Positions 46,117 through 54,927 are shown, counted from the first letter of the stretch. The stretch: 64,000 nucleotides of DNA from CADEER01 sp965216585 (GCA_965216585.1 CBDCGC010000003.1:868001-932000), one strand, 5' to 3'. Notes: generated by a model not told the origin, from the letters alone. Translations and numbers: made by a program.

Positions 46117-47457
46117 TCAGTACTCCTTGACGTGCGGCTGTCCGGAGACGACGCGTTTGGCCTGGTCGACCCATTCGTCGCGCATGATGCGGCCGCGGTA
46201 GTCGGCGAGCTGGGCATCGAGCCACGATACTTCGTCGGGTTCGAGCGACGCGAGCTGCTCGAAGTAGTAGACCCCGAGTTGGTTGAGAATACGCTCGACA
46301 CGCGGGCCGATGCCGTTGATCTGCTTGAGATCGTCGGGTAGGCGCGTCGGCTGCGAAAGAAGCGAGCCGGGACGGCGTCCGACACCGCTGTGCCGCGTCG
46401 TGCCGTTGGTCGCGGCGGCTGGTTGCGCTGCGTTATCCGTCCGGCTTGCCGCCGCCACTTTCTCGCGCAGATCGACGATCTGCTGCCGCAGCGCTTCGAA
46501 AGCAAAGTCGCAATCGCTGTGCACGGAAACCAACTCGTCATACTTGGCTTCGAGCTCGGCGTAGGAACTCTGCTCGCTTTGCGCCACCGAGCTCGCCGCC
46601 GCCAGCTCCTCGTACTTTTTCTCGAGCTCGCGGTACGAGGCACCTTGCCTCTCCGCTTCTGCCACCGTCGCCAGCAGCTCTTGGTACTTTTTCTCGAGAT
46701 CTTGGTACGAGGCGCGTTGCCTCTCCGCTTCCGTCGCTGTCGCCAGCAGCTCTTCCTGGCGTTGCAGGGCCCGAGCGATCTCGTCCCTCAGATCGCTGGT
46801 CTCGCGCTCGCGTGCGCGCTCCCTCTCTTCGACGTCGGCCAATCGCGCTTCCATCGCTTCGGCCGCGCTCACCGACGCCGCGCGAGCCGACTCCGCGTCG
46901 GCCACTTGGGCGCGTAGCTCGTCCGCGTCACCGCCCTCAGCGCGCAGCGACTCCGCCTCGGCCGACAGTGTGCGAACCCGCTCCTCGGCCTCGGCGCACC
47001 GTTGGTCCGCCGCCGCGACCGCTTCCCGCAGTTGCGTGATCTCCTCGCGCAGCTTGGCTGCAGCGTCCTCCGCGTCGCCGAGGTCCTGCTGCACCCGACG
47101 CAGCTCGTCATCGACGCCACCTTCGGTATTGCCATCGGTTTCGCGCTGGGCACGATCCAGCTCCTGCAAGGCCGCCTGGTCCGCTTTCGCCTGCTGGCGC
47201 AAGCGTTTCAGCTCGCCCTCGAGCTGGCTCTTGTCCTTTTCGAGCTCGGCGATGCGCGGCTCCAGGACCATCGCCTGCGGGCCGGCCTCGCGCAGCTTGG
47301 CTTCGAGCTCACCGACCTCGCGGCGCGCCGCCTGCAGCTCTTTCGTTTCACCACCGCGGTTCTTGGCCCGCACCGCGCGCAGCCACCAGCCGATGCCGAG
47401 ACCGATGGCGGCGGCAAGCGCGAGTGAAAAGACGATCTCTGAAATGAGGTACAACAT
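46117..47457 (-). CDS. Membrane-anchored coiled-coil protein with C-terminal HhH domain
   Basis: A 446-residue protein: one N-terminal membrane helix (EIVFSLALAAAIGLGIGWWL), a coiled coil of about 300 residues rich in Glu, Ala and Arg, then a linker and a helix-hairpin-helix-like domain (DDLKQINGIGPRVERILNQL, GVYYFEQLASLEPDEVSWL). Inside the coil a motif of the form E-x-x-Y-x-x-L-E-x-K-Y-x-E-L occurs three times. The C-terminal domain is the type found at the ends of NADH dehydrogenase-like and ribosomal L21-associated proteins. Function unknown. Seventeen bases separate it from the BON gene. Confidence 0.75.
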   Translation of the reverse strand: MLYLISEIVFSLALAAAIGLGIGWWLRAVRAKNRGGETKELQAARREVGELEAKLREAGPQAMVLEPRIAELEKDKSQLEGELKRLRQQAKADQAALQELDRAQRETDGNTEGGVDDELRRVQQDLGDAEDAAAKLREEITQLREAVAAADQRCAEAEERVRTLSAEAESLRAEGGDADELRAQVADAESARAASVSAAEAMEARLADVEERERARERETSDLRDEIARALQRQEELLATATEAERQRASYQDLEKKYQELLATVAEAERQGASYRELEKKYEELAAASSVAQSEQSSYAELEAKYDELVSVHSDCDFAFEALRQQIVDLREKVAAASRTDNAAQPAAATNGTTRHSGVGRRPGSLLSQPTRLPDDLKQINGIGPRVERILNQLGVYYFEQLASLEPDEVSWLDAQLADYRGRIMRDEWVDQAKRVVSGQPHVKEY

Positions 47458-47474
47458 TCAACGGCTCCAACGAC

Positions 47475-48572
47475 TCATTCGTTTGGCAGGACAGCCAAAC
47501 GCGCCAGGTCGACCTTGCAGCCGCTCTCCTCGAGAGAGGACTTGATCGAATCCGCCGCTCCTTGCGAGTGAGCTTTGCCGAACACACGCACGTTTCCCTT
47601 GTTCACTTCGACGCGGCCATTGATCAGCTCGCCCACCCAGGGCATGGCGGCGAGCAGACATGCTTCGTACTCGGCCGGCGGATCGATCGCACGCACCAAG
47701 AGGCGGTCTCGTACGCGTTCTCCCGGATAGACCTCGCGCGCCTTCGCCAACCAGGCCTCCTTGATCTCTTCGCTCGCCGCGATGCCGCTCAGGATCACGA
47801 CGTCTCCCCTGCCGCGCGTGATCGTCGAGCGAACTACCGCCGGCTCGCCGGCAGCGCCGCCTCTCGGGCGCGGCGAATAGACGTCGATGGCGACGCGCAA
47901 CGCCGGCGGCACGCGGGACGCGAGATCGACGCGGATCTGCTCCTCCATCGCCTTGTCACGCGCCTTACCGCTGACCCGTATGCGCCGATCGGTGACGCTC
48001 AAGCGCCCTTCCTCGAGGCGGCGCAGGGCGGCCAGCCCCTGCAGCACGCCGACCTTCAGGTTCAAACTCTCGTCCGCCTCGCCGATGCTTAGGCGATCGC
48101 GCACCTCGCCCTCGGAGAAGTGGCGGCGCGCCGCCTCGAGCCATTCTCCTTTGATCGATTCGGAAGGGGCGTGACCGGTCATGGTGACGGTGCGGTCGGC
48201 ACGCAACTCGACGTTGACGCGCTGCACCGGCGCGGCGCGGCGCGGCGCGGCGGCGGCCGGACCCTCGGATTGCAAAGTCGATTTCGCGGCGGTGGCAGCC
48301 GCAGCACCGGCAAAGGCGACCGAGCGCACGCCGGCGAGCTCGCTGACGACCCGGATCGCCCGATCGCGCAGCCGCGCGCTGGCGGCGCCGCCACTGAGAA
48401 CGACATCGCGGCCGTCGACGTCGACGTCGGCCTTGACGCCACTGCGCGACAGCGCGGAAGAAGCGCGCTCGGCGATATCGGATTCAATCGTGCGCACGTG
48501 ATCGGGCACGGTAGCAGCGGCGACTGCGGCAAAGAGAGCCGAGCCGACGACGATCGGAGTTTTTACATTCAT
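47475..48572 (-). CDS. Periplasmic BON-domain protein
   Basis: A 365-residue protein with an N-terminal hydrophobic export signal (PIVVGSALFAAVAAATVP). Several BON-like modules follow, each with the 'V-x-V-x-G-x-x-V-x-L-x-G' pattern (VDVDGRDVVLSGGAASARLR; VELRADRTVTMTGHAPSESI; VEVNKGNVRVFGKAHSQGAA). Its layout recalls the BON region of mycobacterial ArfA/OmpATb, without the OmpA peptidoglycan-binding end. A link with the envelope is likely through the adjacent anchored coiled-coil gene. ATG at 48572; an upstream GTG adds ten residues. Confidence 0.75.
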   Translation of the reverse strand: MNVKTPIVVGSALFAAVAAATVPDHVRTIESDIAERASSALSRSGVKADVDVDGRDVVLSGGAASARLRDRAIRVVSELAGVRSVAFAGAAAATAAKSTLQSEGPAAAAPRRAAPVQRVNVELRADRTVTMTGHAPSESIKGEWLEAARRHFSEGEVRDRLSIGEADESLNLKVGVLQGLAALRRLEEGRLSVTDRRIRVSGKARDKAMEEQIRVDLASRVPPALRVAIDVYSPRPRGGAAGEPAVVRSTITRGRGDVVILSGIAASEEIKEAWLAKAREVYPGERVRDRLLVRAIDPPAEYEACLLAAMPWVGELINGRVEVNKGNVRVFGKAHSQGAADSIKSSLEESGCKVDLARLAVLPNE

Positions 48573-48663
48573 CGGTTTGCTGGATTGCCCAGACGAACGC
48601 ACGTCAACGCATATGCTCGAATGAACGAGGCAATTCTCTTCGATGAATGGCCACTTCGCAACG

Positions 48664-48702
48664 GGAGATTGCAGCGCCCGAGTCGGAAAAAGCGCAATCT
48701 CC
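48664..48702. repeat. Inverted repeat in intergenic DNA
   Basis: GGAGATTGC (48664-48672) and GCAATCTCC (48694-48702) are perfectly complementary around a 21-base loop. They lie in the 238-base gap between the divergent BON and SRPBCC genes. No poly-T follows. Could be an operator. Confidence 0.4.
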
Positions 48703-48810
48703 TAAGCCCATCGTATGATCCAACCCCCGCATCTGCCATGCGCGACGCCGCTTCCGCTCAAACGGCCGTTTGCCAGAACCGGTTGACGTGTCGGAGCGGC
48801 ACCCTTCACA

Positions 48811-49353
48811 TTGAGACCAATCGGCTGGGGGACTCACTGGGGTACGACCTTGGAAGAAGAGACGGTGGCCTACCCATGCGATGATCTGGTGACGGACCCC
48901 AGCGAGACTTGGCATCGAGGAATTTCGGTCAACGCGCCTGCGCCGGTTCTATTCCGCTGGCTATGCCAGTTGCGCGTGGCGCCGTACAGCTACGATTGGA
49001 TCGACAACTTCGGCCGCACCAGCCCCCGTGAGCTGACTCCGGGTCTGGAGGATTTGCAGGTCGGGCAGCGGGTGATGTTCATCTTCGAGGTGATGTTCAT
49101 CTTCGAGCTGATGTCGTTCGAACGAGATCGGCACCTCACCCTGCGACCGAGGTGGCAGGCGTTGCAGCGCTTCGCCATCACCTACATGACGGTTCCGGTC
49201 GACGAGAACACCTGCCGGCTCCTGGTCAAAGCGGTCGTCCGCTACTCCCCGGTTGAACGACAAGTGCTCCAACCGTTCTTCGCCCGAGGTGACCTGGTGA
49301 TGATGAAGAAGCAGTTTCGTACCCTCAAGGCTCTTGCCGAAGGGGATAAATAA
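48811..49353 (+). CDS. SRPBCC-fold (START/Bet v 1-like) protein
   Basis: A 180-residue protein with the pattern of polyketide cyclase/SRPBCC proteins: ISVNAPAPVLFRWLCQLRVA, PYSYDWIDNFGRTSPRELTP, then hydrophobic strands to VPVDENTCRLLVKAVVRY. The fold forms a pocket for hydrophobic ligands. An exact 18-base tandem duplication (49072-49089, 49090-49107) inserts a second V-M-F-I-F-E in one strand. The start is uncertain: the TTG at 48811 is used, and an in-frame GTG further in would remove 18 residues. Confidence 0.65.
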   Translation: MRPIGWGTHWGTTLEEETVAYPCDDLVTDPSETWHRGISVNAPAPVLFRWLCQLRVAPYSYDWIDNFGRTSPRELTPGLEDLQVGQRVMFIFEVMFIFELMSFERDRHLTLRPRWQALQRFAITYMTVPVDENTCRLLVKAVVRYSPVERQVLQPFFARGDLVMMKKQFRTLKALAEGDK

Positions 49354-49672
49354 TTCACACGCAGTGGTGATAGCCCGCGTCGGCGGCCGGCTTCGGGCGG
49401 TCATGGCTAGACTCGCCGGCGTCAACGCGCACGCGGCCCTGTAGTCCTACAAATGGGTACCGTGCCCCGTCGGCGCGCACAGATTCGGGCGGACTACGAA
49501 GACGTGTAAGCGCGCTCTGCTGCACGGACAGGAGTGACGCCATGAGCAAAGCAATCAACCAGGGTTAACGAATTTCTCGATGACAAACCCCCGAGCAACC
49601 GGCGCCAGCAACCATCACAATAGTTGACGGAATTAGTTTGACCGATGGTCCACAGGGTTGTATGTAGCAGCT
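49354..49672. other. Intergenic region, nothing recognised
   Basis: About 320 bases with no supported gene, RNA, repeat or terminator. A short ATG-led frame near 49541 stops within a few codons. Confidence 0.4.
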
Positions 49673-49972
49673 ATGAGACGCTTCGTATTTGTGGCATTCG
49701 TAGTTTGCCTGGCAACCCCAGCACTCGGGCAGCAACCCTGCTACGGTGACTGCAATGGCGACGGGCGTGTCACCATTTCCGATCTTATTTCGGCGACTAT
49801 TGCCGCGCTTGATGGCGACCTGTCCTACTGCCGTCTCGTCGATAGCAACCTCGATGGATCGGTGAGCATTGGGGAACTGTTGCGGGCGGTCAACAACTCG
49901 CTCTCCGGGTGCCCCACCTCCCCCACCCACGTTCCGACGTTGACGCCTGTGCCATCCACGGACCTTCCGTAG
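49673..49972 (+). CDS. Small secreted dockerin-like protein
   Basis: A 99-residue protein: signal peptide (FVFVAFVVCLATPALG), then directly the two calcium loops CYGDCNGDGRVTISDLISAT and DSNLDGSVSIGELLRAVN with the flanking cysteines, then a short Pro/Thr tail (PTHVPTLTPVP). In the other dockerin-like proteins here the pair is C-terminal after a Pro/Thr linker. Here it is N-terminal, with the linker at the end, as if a following domain were lost. It may also be a complete minimal adaptor. Confidence 0.65.
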   Translation: MRRFVFVAFVVCLATPALGQQPCYGDCNGDGRVTISDLISATIAALDGDLSYCRLVDSNLDGSVSIGELLRAVNNSLSGCPTSPTHVPTLTPVPSTDLP

Positions 49973-50120
49973 CCCATCGTAACGCTACGGGTAGCGACGC
50001 GGATCACTCGGTCGGAGAAACAATCCACCCTCCGCGCAACCGGCACGGTTGAAGTGGAGACCGCCGAAGTCGAAACTACCTGGTCCCGTAAGTGCTTGAG
50101 TTCGTGTAATATTGAGTCCC

Positions 50121-50138
50121 GTCAAACGCTTGTTTGAC
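50121..50138. promoter_or_regulatory. Candidate TetR-type (KstR2-like) operator upstream of ipdA
   Basis: GTCAAACGCTTGTTTGAC is a perfect inverted repeat of seven-base arms around GCTT, about 85 bases before ipdA. Bases 50121-50134 agree with 8 of 10 fixed positions of the KstR2 consensus A-n-CAAG-nn-CTTG-n-T as I remember it. KstR2 controls the equivalent genes in mycobacteria. Promoter boxes around it are weak. The rest of the 250-base gap has a small GTCTC-N3-GAGAC repeat at 50150-50162 and nothing else. Confidence 0.5.
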
Positions 50139-50223
50139 TTGTTTTCGGGTCTCTGCGAGACATCGCGTTTCTACAGTGAAACTCCCAGCTCGTGGGTGTT
50201 TGTCCGGATCGGGGTATTCTCAC

Positions 50224-51099
50224 GTGAACAAAAGAATGTCTGCCGCCGACGTCGTCGGCCAGCTCGAGAGCGGCATGACGATCGGCATCGGCGGTTGGGG
50301 GGCGCGGCGCAAGCCGATGGCGCTGGTGCGCGAGATCGTGCGCTCGCCGATCGACGATCTCACCGTGGTCTCCTACGGCGGACCCGACGTCGGCATGCTC
50401 TGTGCCGCCGGGAAGATTCGCAAGCTCATCTTCGGCTTCGTCTCGCTCGACGTCATTCCTCTCGAGGCGCACTTTCGCCAGGCGCGGCAGAACGCTGAGA
50501 TCGAGGTGATGGAGCTCGACGAGGGCATGCTGCAGTGGGGACTGCGCGCCGCCTGCTATCGGCTTCCCTTCTTGCCGGTGCGCGCCGGACTCAGCACCGA
50601 CATCGAGAAGCTCAATCCCAACCTGAAGATGGTGCGCTCGCCCTACGCTGACGGCGAAACGCTGCTGGCGATGCCGGCGCTGAACCTCGACGCGGCGCTG
50701 GTGCACGTCGACCAGGCGGACGAACGCGGCAACGGTCAGGTGCTCGGCCCCGACCCCTATTTCGACGACCTCTACTGCGGCGCCGCCGCCAAGAGCTTCG
50801 TCTCGTGCGAGAAAATCGTCACCACTGAAGAGCTGGCCAGCAGCGGCTGCGTCCACACCCTGGTTCTCGACCGCGGCATGGTTTCCGGCGTCGTCGAAGC
50901 CCCCTTCGGTGCCCACCCGACTTCGTGCACACCGCGCTACGGCATCGACGCCGCTCACTTGAAGACGTACTCCACCGCCGCCAAAGACGACGGCTGGCAG
51001 GGCTACCGCAGCAAGTTCATCGACGCCGGCGAAGCGGCGTATGTCGAAGCCGCGGGCGGGGCGTCGCACATCGAGGCGATCGCGCCGAACGTCTTCTGA
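50224..51099 (+). CDS. ipdA: IpdA-like CoA-transferase family subunit alpha (steroid ring hydrolase)
   Basis: A 291-residue protein of the class I CoA-transferase alpha fold. It shares its length and long stretches with mycobacterial IpdA: GMTIGIGGWGARRKPMALVR, LTVVSYGGPDVGMLCAAGKI, YRLPFLPVRAGLS and DPYFDDLYCGAA. IpdAB is not a transferase but opens the last steroid ring of COCHEA-CoA by hydrolysis. The partner gene follows after eight bases. The GTG at 50224 is used (GGGG about ten bases upstream); the ATG at 50236 is an alternative. First gene of a plus-strand run of at least ten catabolic genes. Confidence 0.88.
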   Translation: MNKRMSAADVVGQLESGMTIGIGGWGARRKPMALVREIVRSPIDDLTVVSYGGPDVGMLCAAGKIRKLIFGFVSLDVIPLEAHFRQARQNAEIEVMELDEGMLQWGLRAACYRLPFLPVRAGLSTDIEKLNPNLKMVRSPYADGETLLAMPALNLDAALVHVDQADERGNGQVLGPDPYFDDLYCGAAAKSFVSCEKIVTTEELASSGCVHTLVLDRGMVSGVVEAPFGAHPTSCTPRYGIDAAHLKTYSTAAKDDGWQGYRSKFIDAGEAAYVEAAGGASHIEAIAPNVF

Positions 51100-51107
51100 G
51101 CACAGCG

Positions 51108-51875
51108 ATGACGAACCCGGACACCACACTGGTCGACCTGTGCATTGCCGCCGCCGCCGAGGCGTGGCGCGGCGACGGCGAGATCCTCGCCTCGGGAATG
51201 GGGTTGATCCCGCGCCTCGCCGCCGGCCTGGCCTGGCGCACCCACAGCCCCGACTTGATGATGACCGACAGCGAATCGGTGCTCGTCGCCGAACCGGTAC
51301 CGATCGGCCCGCGCGGTGACTACGTACCCAAGGTCGAAGGCTGGATGCCGTTCCGCCGCGTCTTCGACACCCTCTGGGCCGGGCGCCGCCACGCCATGAC
51401 CATGCCGACGCAGATCGACAGGCACGGCAACATCAACATCAGCTTCATCGGCAATGCGGCGAAACCGAAGGTGCAGCTCCTCGGCGCTCGCGGCATACCC
51501 GGCAACACCATCAACCATCCCTGCTCTTTCTTCGTCCCCAGCCACACGCGGCGCACCTTCGTCCAGCGCGTCGACATGGCATCGGGGGTCGGCTACGACG
51601 ACGCCCGCTGGAGCGACGGCGTGCGCCGCGATCTGATGGAGCTGCGCCTGGTCGTGAGCAACCTCGCCGTCATGGATTTCAACGGAGCCGACAAGGCGCT
51701 GCGCATCGTCTCGACTCACCCGGGAGTGACCGTCGAACAGGTGCGCGAGCAGACCGGTTTCGAGCTCGCCGTCGCCGACTCGGTTGGCGAAACACCGCCG
51801 CCGAGCGCCGAGCAAGTGGCCATCCTCGAAACACTCGACCCTCACGGCCAGCGCGTCGGCGCCGTCCAACCCTGA
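51108..51875 (+). CDS. ipdB: IpdB-like CoA-transferase family subunit beta
   Basis: A 255-residue beta subunit with recognisable IpdB segments: VEGWMPFRRVFDTLWAGRRH, GIPGNTINHPCSFFVPSHTR, VDMASGVGYDD, LRLVVSNLAVMDF and STHPGVTVEQVREQTGFEL. Together with IpdA it would hydrolyse the ring D-derived CoA ester in steroid degradation. Fourteen bases separate it from the EchA20-like gene. Confidence 0.88.
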   Translation: MTNPDTTLVDLCIAAAAEAWRGDGEILASGMGLIPRLAAGLAWRTHSPDLMMTDSESVLVAEPVPIGPRGDYVPKVEGWMPFRRVFDTLWAGRRHAMTMPTQIDRHGNINISFIGNAAKPKVQLLGARGIPGNTINHPCSFFVPSHTRRTFVQRVDMASGVGYDDARWSDGVRRDLMELRLVVSNLAVMDFNGADKALRIVSTHPGVTVEQVREQTGFELAVADSVGETPPPSAEQVAILETLDPHGQRVGAVQP

Positions 51876-51889
51876 ACGCGGAGGATGCC

Positions 51890-52642
51890 GTGGCATTCAC
51901 GACTGAGATCGTAAATCAGGTCGCCGAAGTCGAGCTCAACTACCCGCCGGTCAACGCCTTCAACAGCGACGGCTGGATCAACCTCGCCAAGGAAATCCGC
52001 CGCGTCGGCGAGGGCGACGAGGCCAACGCCGTTCTCATCCACGCCGCCGGTCGCGGCTTCTGCGCCGGCGTCGACATCAAGGAGCTGGCCGCGGACAGCT
52101 CGGTCATCACCAAGGTCAACCACGGTTGCTATGAGACCTTCGCCGCCATCCACGACTGCCCGATTCCGGTCATCGCCGCGGCGCACGGCTTCGTCCTCGG
52201 CGGTGGCATCGGCATCGTCGGCGCGTCGGACGTCATCATCGCCTCGGAAGACGCGACCTTTGGCCTGCCGGAAATCGATCGCGGCGCCCTCGGCGCGGCG
52301 ACGCATCTGCTGCGCATGTTTCCCATCCAGAAGGTGCGACGTATGCTCTACACCGGCGAGCCGATCACCGCACAGGAAGCCTACCGGCTCGGCGCCCTCG
52401 AGTCGGTGGTTGCCAAGGACGATCTACTGCCGCAGGCGCGCGCGCTCGCCACCAAGATCGCCGCCAAGAGCGGCAAGGCGCTGCGTCTGGCCAAGGAATC
52501 GCTGAACGGAATCGAGCTGCTCGACATCAAAAAGAGCTACCGCTACGAGCAGGGATTCACGCTCGAGCTCTACACGTCGCCCGACTCGCAGGAAGCGCGC
52601 GATGCGTTCGTCGAAAAGCGCGATGCGAAGTTCAAAAAGTGA
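51890..52642 (+). CDS. echA20: EchA20-like enoyl-CoA hydratase/isomerase family hydrolase
   Basis: A 250-residue crotonase-fold protein. VLIHAAGRGFCAGVDIKELA is the first oxyanion-hole segment and GFVLGGGIGIVGASDVIIAS the second; ATFGLPEIDRGALGAATHLL follows. These match mycobacterial EchA20 closely; EchA20 hydrolyses the ring in HIEC-CoA just before IpdAB. GTG start with GGAGG five bases upstream. The gene order ipdA-ipdB-echA20 is a rearranged form of the mycobacterial echA20-ipdA-ipdB. Confidence 0.87.
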   Translation: MAFTTEIVNQVAEVELNYPPVNAFNSDGWINLAKEIRRVGEGDEANAVLIHAAGRGFCAGVDIKELAADSSVITKVNHGCYETFAAIHDCPIPVIAAAHGFVLGGGIGIVGASDVIIASEDATFGLPEIDRGALGAATHLLRMFPIQKVRRMLYTGEPITAQEAYRLGALESVVAKDDLLPQARALATKIAAKSGKALRLAKESLNGIELLDIKKSYRYEQGFTLELYTSPDSQEARDAFVEKRDAKFKK

Positions 52643-52666
52643 GAACGGCGGGCAGCCGCAACGTGC

Positions 52667-53824
52667 ATGGATCTGACGTTCACCCCTGAGCTGCGCGCCT
52701 TCCGCGACGAAGCGCGCACCTGGCTCGAAGCCAACGTCCCCTCGCCGCCGCTGCCGTCGCTCGATACCGCGGAGGGCTTCGCCCTGCACCGCGAGTGGGA
52801 GCGCAAGCTCAACGATGGCCGCTGGGCGATGGTGCCGTGGCCGGTCGAGTACGGCGGGCGCGGCGCCAATCTGATCGAGTGGCTGGTCTTCGAAGAGGAG
52901 TACTACCGCGCCGGGGCTCCGGGGCGGGTCAACCAGAACGGCATCTTCCTGCTCGGCCCGACCGTCATGGAGTACGGCACGCCGGAGCAGAAAGCGCGCT
53001 TTCTGCCCAAGATGGCCTCGGGCGAGGAGATCTGGGCGCAGGGTTGGTCAGAGCCCAACGCCGGCAGCGACATGGCGGCCATCCGCTCGACGGCACGTCG
53101 CGACGGCGACCACTTCGTCATCAACGGGCAGAAGACCTGGGCGTCGCGCGGCGCGTTCGCCGATTGGTTGTTCGGAATCTTCCGCACCGATCCCGAATCC
53201 GAGCGCCACCGCGGACTCACCTTCATCCTCGTTCCGCTCGACGCACCGGGGGTCGAGGTTCGCCCCATCGCCCAGCTCGACGGCGAGACCGGCTTCGCCG
53301 AGGTCTTCTTCGACAACGCGCGGGTGCACGTCGAGAACCAACTCGGCGACGAGGGCGGCGGTTGGAAGGTGGCGATGGCCACGGCCGGCTTCGAACGCGG
53401 CCTGATGCTGCGCAGCCCGGCTCGATTCCAGGCGACGGCGGCGCGCCTGGTCGCGCTCTACCGGAGGGTCGGCTCCGGCGCCGATCCGACGCTGCGCGAT
53501 GCCGTGGCGCGCGCCTGGACCAGCGCCGAAGCCTATTGCCTCAACACCTACCAGACCGCCTCGCGTCTCATCGCCGGCGGCAGCATCGGCTCCGAGGCCA
53601 GTCTCAACAAGATCTTCTGGTCGGAGATGGACGTGCAGATGCACGAAACGGCTCTGTCACTGCTCGGTGCACGGGCCGAGCTCCTCGCCCACGCGCCGGA
53701 GGCGCGCGACGTCGGCAACTGGCTCGACGGCTTTCTCTTCTCGCTGGCCGGGCCGATCTACGCCGGCACCAACGAGATTCAGCGCAACGTCATCGCCGAA
53801 CGCCTACTCGGACTGCCGCGATGA
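52667..53824 (+). CDS. Acyl-CoA dehydrogenase, FadE31-like subunit
   Basis: A 385-residue ACAD with FAD and substrate segments GEEIWAQGWSEPNAGSDMAA, DHFVINGQKTWASRGAFADW and IYAGTNEIQRNVIAERLLGL. It resembles FadE31, one of the alpha-type subunits that pair with FadE32/FadE33 to form heterotetramers in cholesterol ring degradation. The usual Glu of YEGTNE is Ala (YAGTNE), so the base may lie elsewhere, as in several steroid ACADs. It overlaps the next dehydrogenase gene by four bases (ATGA). Confidence 0.85.
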   Translation: MDLTFTPELRAFRDEARTWLEANVPSPPLPSLDTAEGFALHREWERKLNDGRWAMVPWPVEYGGRGANLIEWLVFEEEYYRAGAPGRVNQNGIFLLGPTVMEYGTPEQKARFLPKMASGEEIWAQGWSEPNAGSDMAAIRSTARRDGDHFVINGQKTWASRGAFADWLFGIFRTDPESERHRGLTFILVPLDAPGVEVRPIAQLDGETGFAEVFFDNARVHVENQLGDEGGGWKVAMATAGFERGLMLRSPARFQATAARLVALYRRVGSGADPTLRDAVARAWTSAEAYCLNTYQTASRLIAGGSIGSEASLNKIFWSEMDVQMHETALSLLGARAELLAHAPEARDVGNWLDGFLFSLAGPIYAGTNEIQRNVIAERLLGLPR

Positions 53825-54879
53825 ACTTCACCTTCAGCGAAGATCAGTTGATGTTCCGCGACAGCGTGCGCGGCGCGCTCGAACGCAGCTGCAACGCCGA
53901 TGCGGTGCGCGCGCTGTGGGAAAGCGAGAGCGGACGATCGACCGAGGTGTGGGCGTGCCTCGCCGAGCTCGGCATTCTCGGCATGCTGGCAGCGGAGGAG
54001 GCCGGTGGCCTGGCGATGAACGAAGTCGACCTGGTGCTGCCGCTCATCGAGACCGGCTATGCAGCGTTTCCCGGACCGGTGGTCGAATGCGCTGCCGTCG
54101 GCGCGCCACTGCTCGGCGCCTGCGACGACGGCGATCTCGGCGCTCGCTGGTTGTCGAGGATCGCCACCGGCGAAGCGATCGTCACCGTCGGACACCGGCA
54201 CAACGATTTCGTCGCCGACGCGCACGTCGCCGACCTCTTGATCCTGCCGCACGGCGACGATCTTCACGCCGTCCTCAGGGAAGAGGCGAACCCGGTACAC
54301 CAACCGACCAGCGATCCCGGCCGCAAGCTCTTCCGCGTCGACTGGGAGCCGAGCCGGGAGTCTCGCATCGCCAGCGCTGCCGGCGCGCGGCAACTCGCCG
54401 CCGCCGCCTTCGACCGCGGCGCCTTCGCCACCGCCGCACAACTCATCGGCGTCGCCCAGCGCCTGGTCGACATCGCCGTCGACTACGCCAAGCAACGCGA
54501 GCAGTTCGGCAAGCCGATCGGCTCGTTCCAGGCGATCAAGCACATGCTGGCAACTGTCCAGGTCAAGGTCGAGTTCGCCAAACCCCTCGTCTACCGCGCC
54601 GCTCATTCGCTCGCCGCGAACGCCGAAACCCGCTCAGCCGACGTGTCGCAAGCCAAGGCGACGGCTGGAGAAGCCGCCGCGGCGGCAGCCAAAACGTCGC
54701 TCCAGGTGCACGGCGCCATCGGCTACACCTGGGAATGCGATGCGCAGATATGGATGAAACGCGCCTGGTCGCTGGCTCTCGCCTGGGGGGGCGAGTCCTG
54801 GCACCGGCGCCGAGTGGCCGACGCCGTCATCGACGGATCTCTGCCGGCGAGGACTTTTGGGTTCGAAGCCGCCTCGTAG
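53821..54879 (+). CDS. Acyl-CoA dehydrogenase, FadE32/FadE33-like partner subunit
   Basis: A 352-residue ACAD starting MNFTFSEDQLMFRDSVRGAL. The middle beta domain is short and the conserved substrate loop is poorly kept (WECDAQIWMKRAWSLALAWG), as expected for the non-catalytic-type partner in alpha2beta2 steroid acyl-CoA dehydrogenases. VDYAKQREQFGKPIGSFQAI and LQVHGAIGYTW are the conserved FAD-binding helices. Overlapping start and stop with the FadE31-like gene support a heteromer. Confidence 0.83.
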   Translation: MNFTFSEDQLMFRDSVRGALERSCNADAVRALWESESGRSTEVWACLAELGILGMLAAEEAGGLAMNEVDLVLPLIETGYAAFPGPVVECAAVGAPLLGACDDGDLGARWLSRIATGEAIVTVGHRHNDFVADAHVADLLILPHGDDLHAVLREEANPVHQPTSDPGRKLFRVDWEPSRESRIASAAGARQLAAAAFDRGAFATAAQLIGVAQRLVDIAVDYAKQREQFGKPIGSFQAIKHMLATVQVKVEFAKPLVYRAAHSLAANAETRSADVSQAKATAGEAAAAAAKTSLQVHGAIGYTWECDAQIWMKRAWSLALAWGGESWHRRRVADAVIDGSLPARTFGFEAAS

Positions 54880-54902
54880 CTGAGCTATTCAGAAATCCAC
54901 GC

Positions 54903-54927
54903 CGCTTGCTAAGAACCAGGGCAAGCG
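54903..54927. repeat. Inverted repeat before the DUF35-Ltp pair
   Basis: CGCTTGC (54903-54909) and GCAAGCG (54921-54927) are perfect seven-base arms around 11 bases, 40 bases before the DUF35 start. Could be a hairpin or an operator; the CTTG/CAAG core is shared with the repeat upstream of ipdA. Confidence 0.4.

Noticed and set aside
49973..50223. tRNA or small RNA gene in the ipdA leader
   Set aside because: No cloverleaf, T-loop or intrinsic terminator; only the inverted repeats listed.
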